Source: a bacterium
GTDB taxonomy: Bacteria; Latescibacterota; UBA2968; UBA8231
Assembly (NCBI GenBank): GCA_027593305.1
Contig: JAQCJA010000304.1
Coordinates: 1 to 6,101 of the forward strand
Reading direction: 5' to 3'
Length of the DNA: 6,101 nucleotides
Shown here: positions 5,830 to 6,101 of the stretch, piece by piece
Numbering within the stretch: the first letter of the stretch is position 1
Layout of the letters: each line of letters starts with the position of its first letter
Position numbers and translations under genes: made by a program
Notes under the pieces: model-generated
The model's database searches: none
The model's input: only the letters and a program-made list of their open reading frames with translations
What the model was told of the DNA's origin: nothing

Positions 5830-6101
5830 GGTTGGCTCCGGAGCTTTCACCTTCGACGTCGAGCCCGGGTGGGGGGCGCTGCCGGCGGGCATCAGCCTGG
5901 GTTGGATTGCCGCCGTTGCCTGCGACAGGAACGATCACGTTTATGTATACAGCCGCAGTGATCTGCCGATGATCGTGCTGGATCGGCACGGGACGTTTCT
6001 GGCCGCATGGGGTCTTGAGTTGCTGGAGGATGCGCACGGACTGTTCATCGACGCCCAACAGACCCTGTGGTGCACGGAACGCGAAACGCACTGCGTGCGT
6101 C
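5822..6101 (+). CDS. NHL-repeat-like beta-propeller protein, 5' part only
   Basis: An open frame runs from TTG at 5822 off the window end (93 codons seen). The sequence has the look of six-bladed NHL propellers of the peptidyl-alpha-hydroxyglycine alpha-amidating-lyase-like group: an opening FDVEPGWGALPAG (11-23), then a blade VACDRNDHVYVYSRSDLPMI (32-51), VLDRHGTFLAAWG (52-64), AHGLFIDAQQTLW (71-83) and the start of another blade (TERETHCVR). The D-x-x-G-x-F-L-x-x-W-G and H-G-L/I-x-I-D patterns are typical. No signal peptide is seen at this start. TTG is the only plausible start codon before the conserved opening; AAGGG at 5807-5811 lies ten bases upstream, a longish but usable spacing. It overlaps the preceding stop by eight bases, so it belongs to the same operon. 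Substrate and enzymatic activity cannot be judged from this fragment. Confidence 0.8.
   Translation, partial: MTEVGSGAFTFDVEPGWGALPAGISLGWIAAVACDRNDHVYVYSRSDLPMIVLDRHGTFLAAWGLELLEDAHGLFIDAQQTLWCTERETHCVR

Noticed and set aside
4948..5892. Minus-strand open frame of 314 codons across the second regulator
   Set aside because: It overlaps the unmistakable response regulator and the end of the sensor gene, and its translation shows no domain; it is a by-product of high GC content.

Overview
The window is a GC-rich proteobacterial chromosome segment. The gene families and the NarL/FixJ-type two-component genes suggest a gammaproteobacterium, but no gene fixes the taxon. Genes are tightly packed, with one AT-rich promoter region (about 60-130), one shared terminator (1403-1441) and one divergent intergenic region (2498-2640). 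No tRNA, rRNA, CRISPR array, insertion sequence or integrase was seen.

Left part (1-1441): an AT-rich control region with candidate promoters, a 12-bp palindrome and a 10-bp-period direct repeat. It precedes a small ribbon-helix-helix-like protein gene that overlaps nadA (quinolinate synthase, NAD biosynthesis) by four bases (ATGA). The pair looks translationally coupled and ends at a strong intrinsic terminator.

Middle (1457-2497, minus strand): a convergent gene for a secreted protein of unknown function, with a clear signal peptide and a DxDGNGxxD calcium-loop-like motif. It shares the terminator with nadA. Its 5' end faces a divergent 143-bp intergenic region containing two short inverted repeats.

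Right part (2641-6101): an operon-like run of four genes: a NarL/FixJ response regulator, a soluble PAS-GAF-HisKA_3 sensor protein, a second NarL/FixJ response regulator, and the start of an NHL-type beta-propeller protein cut by the window end. The last two junctions are overlaps (GTGA, and an 8-nt overlap at a TTG start). Both regulators keep every phosphorylation residue. The sensor keeps its phosphoacceptor histidine and DxxxQ motif, but its ATP-binding domain has lost the usual N-box Asn and the DxG (G1) motif. It is therefore a candidate pseudokinase or phosphatase-type partner between two intact regulators. This is the most unusual signal in the window.
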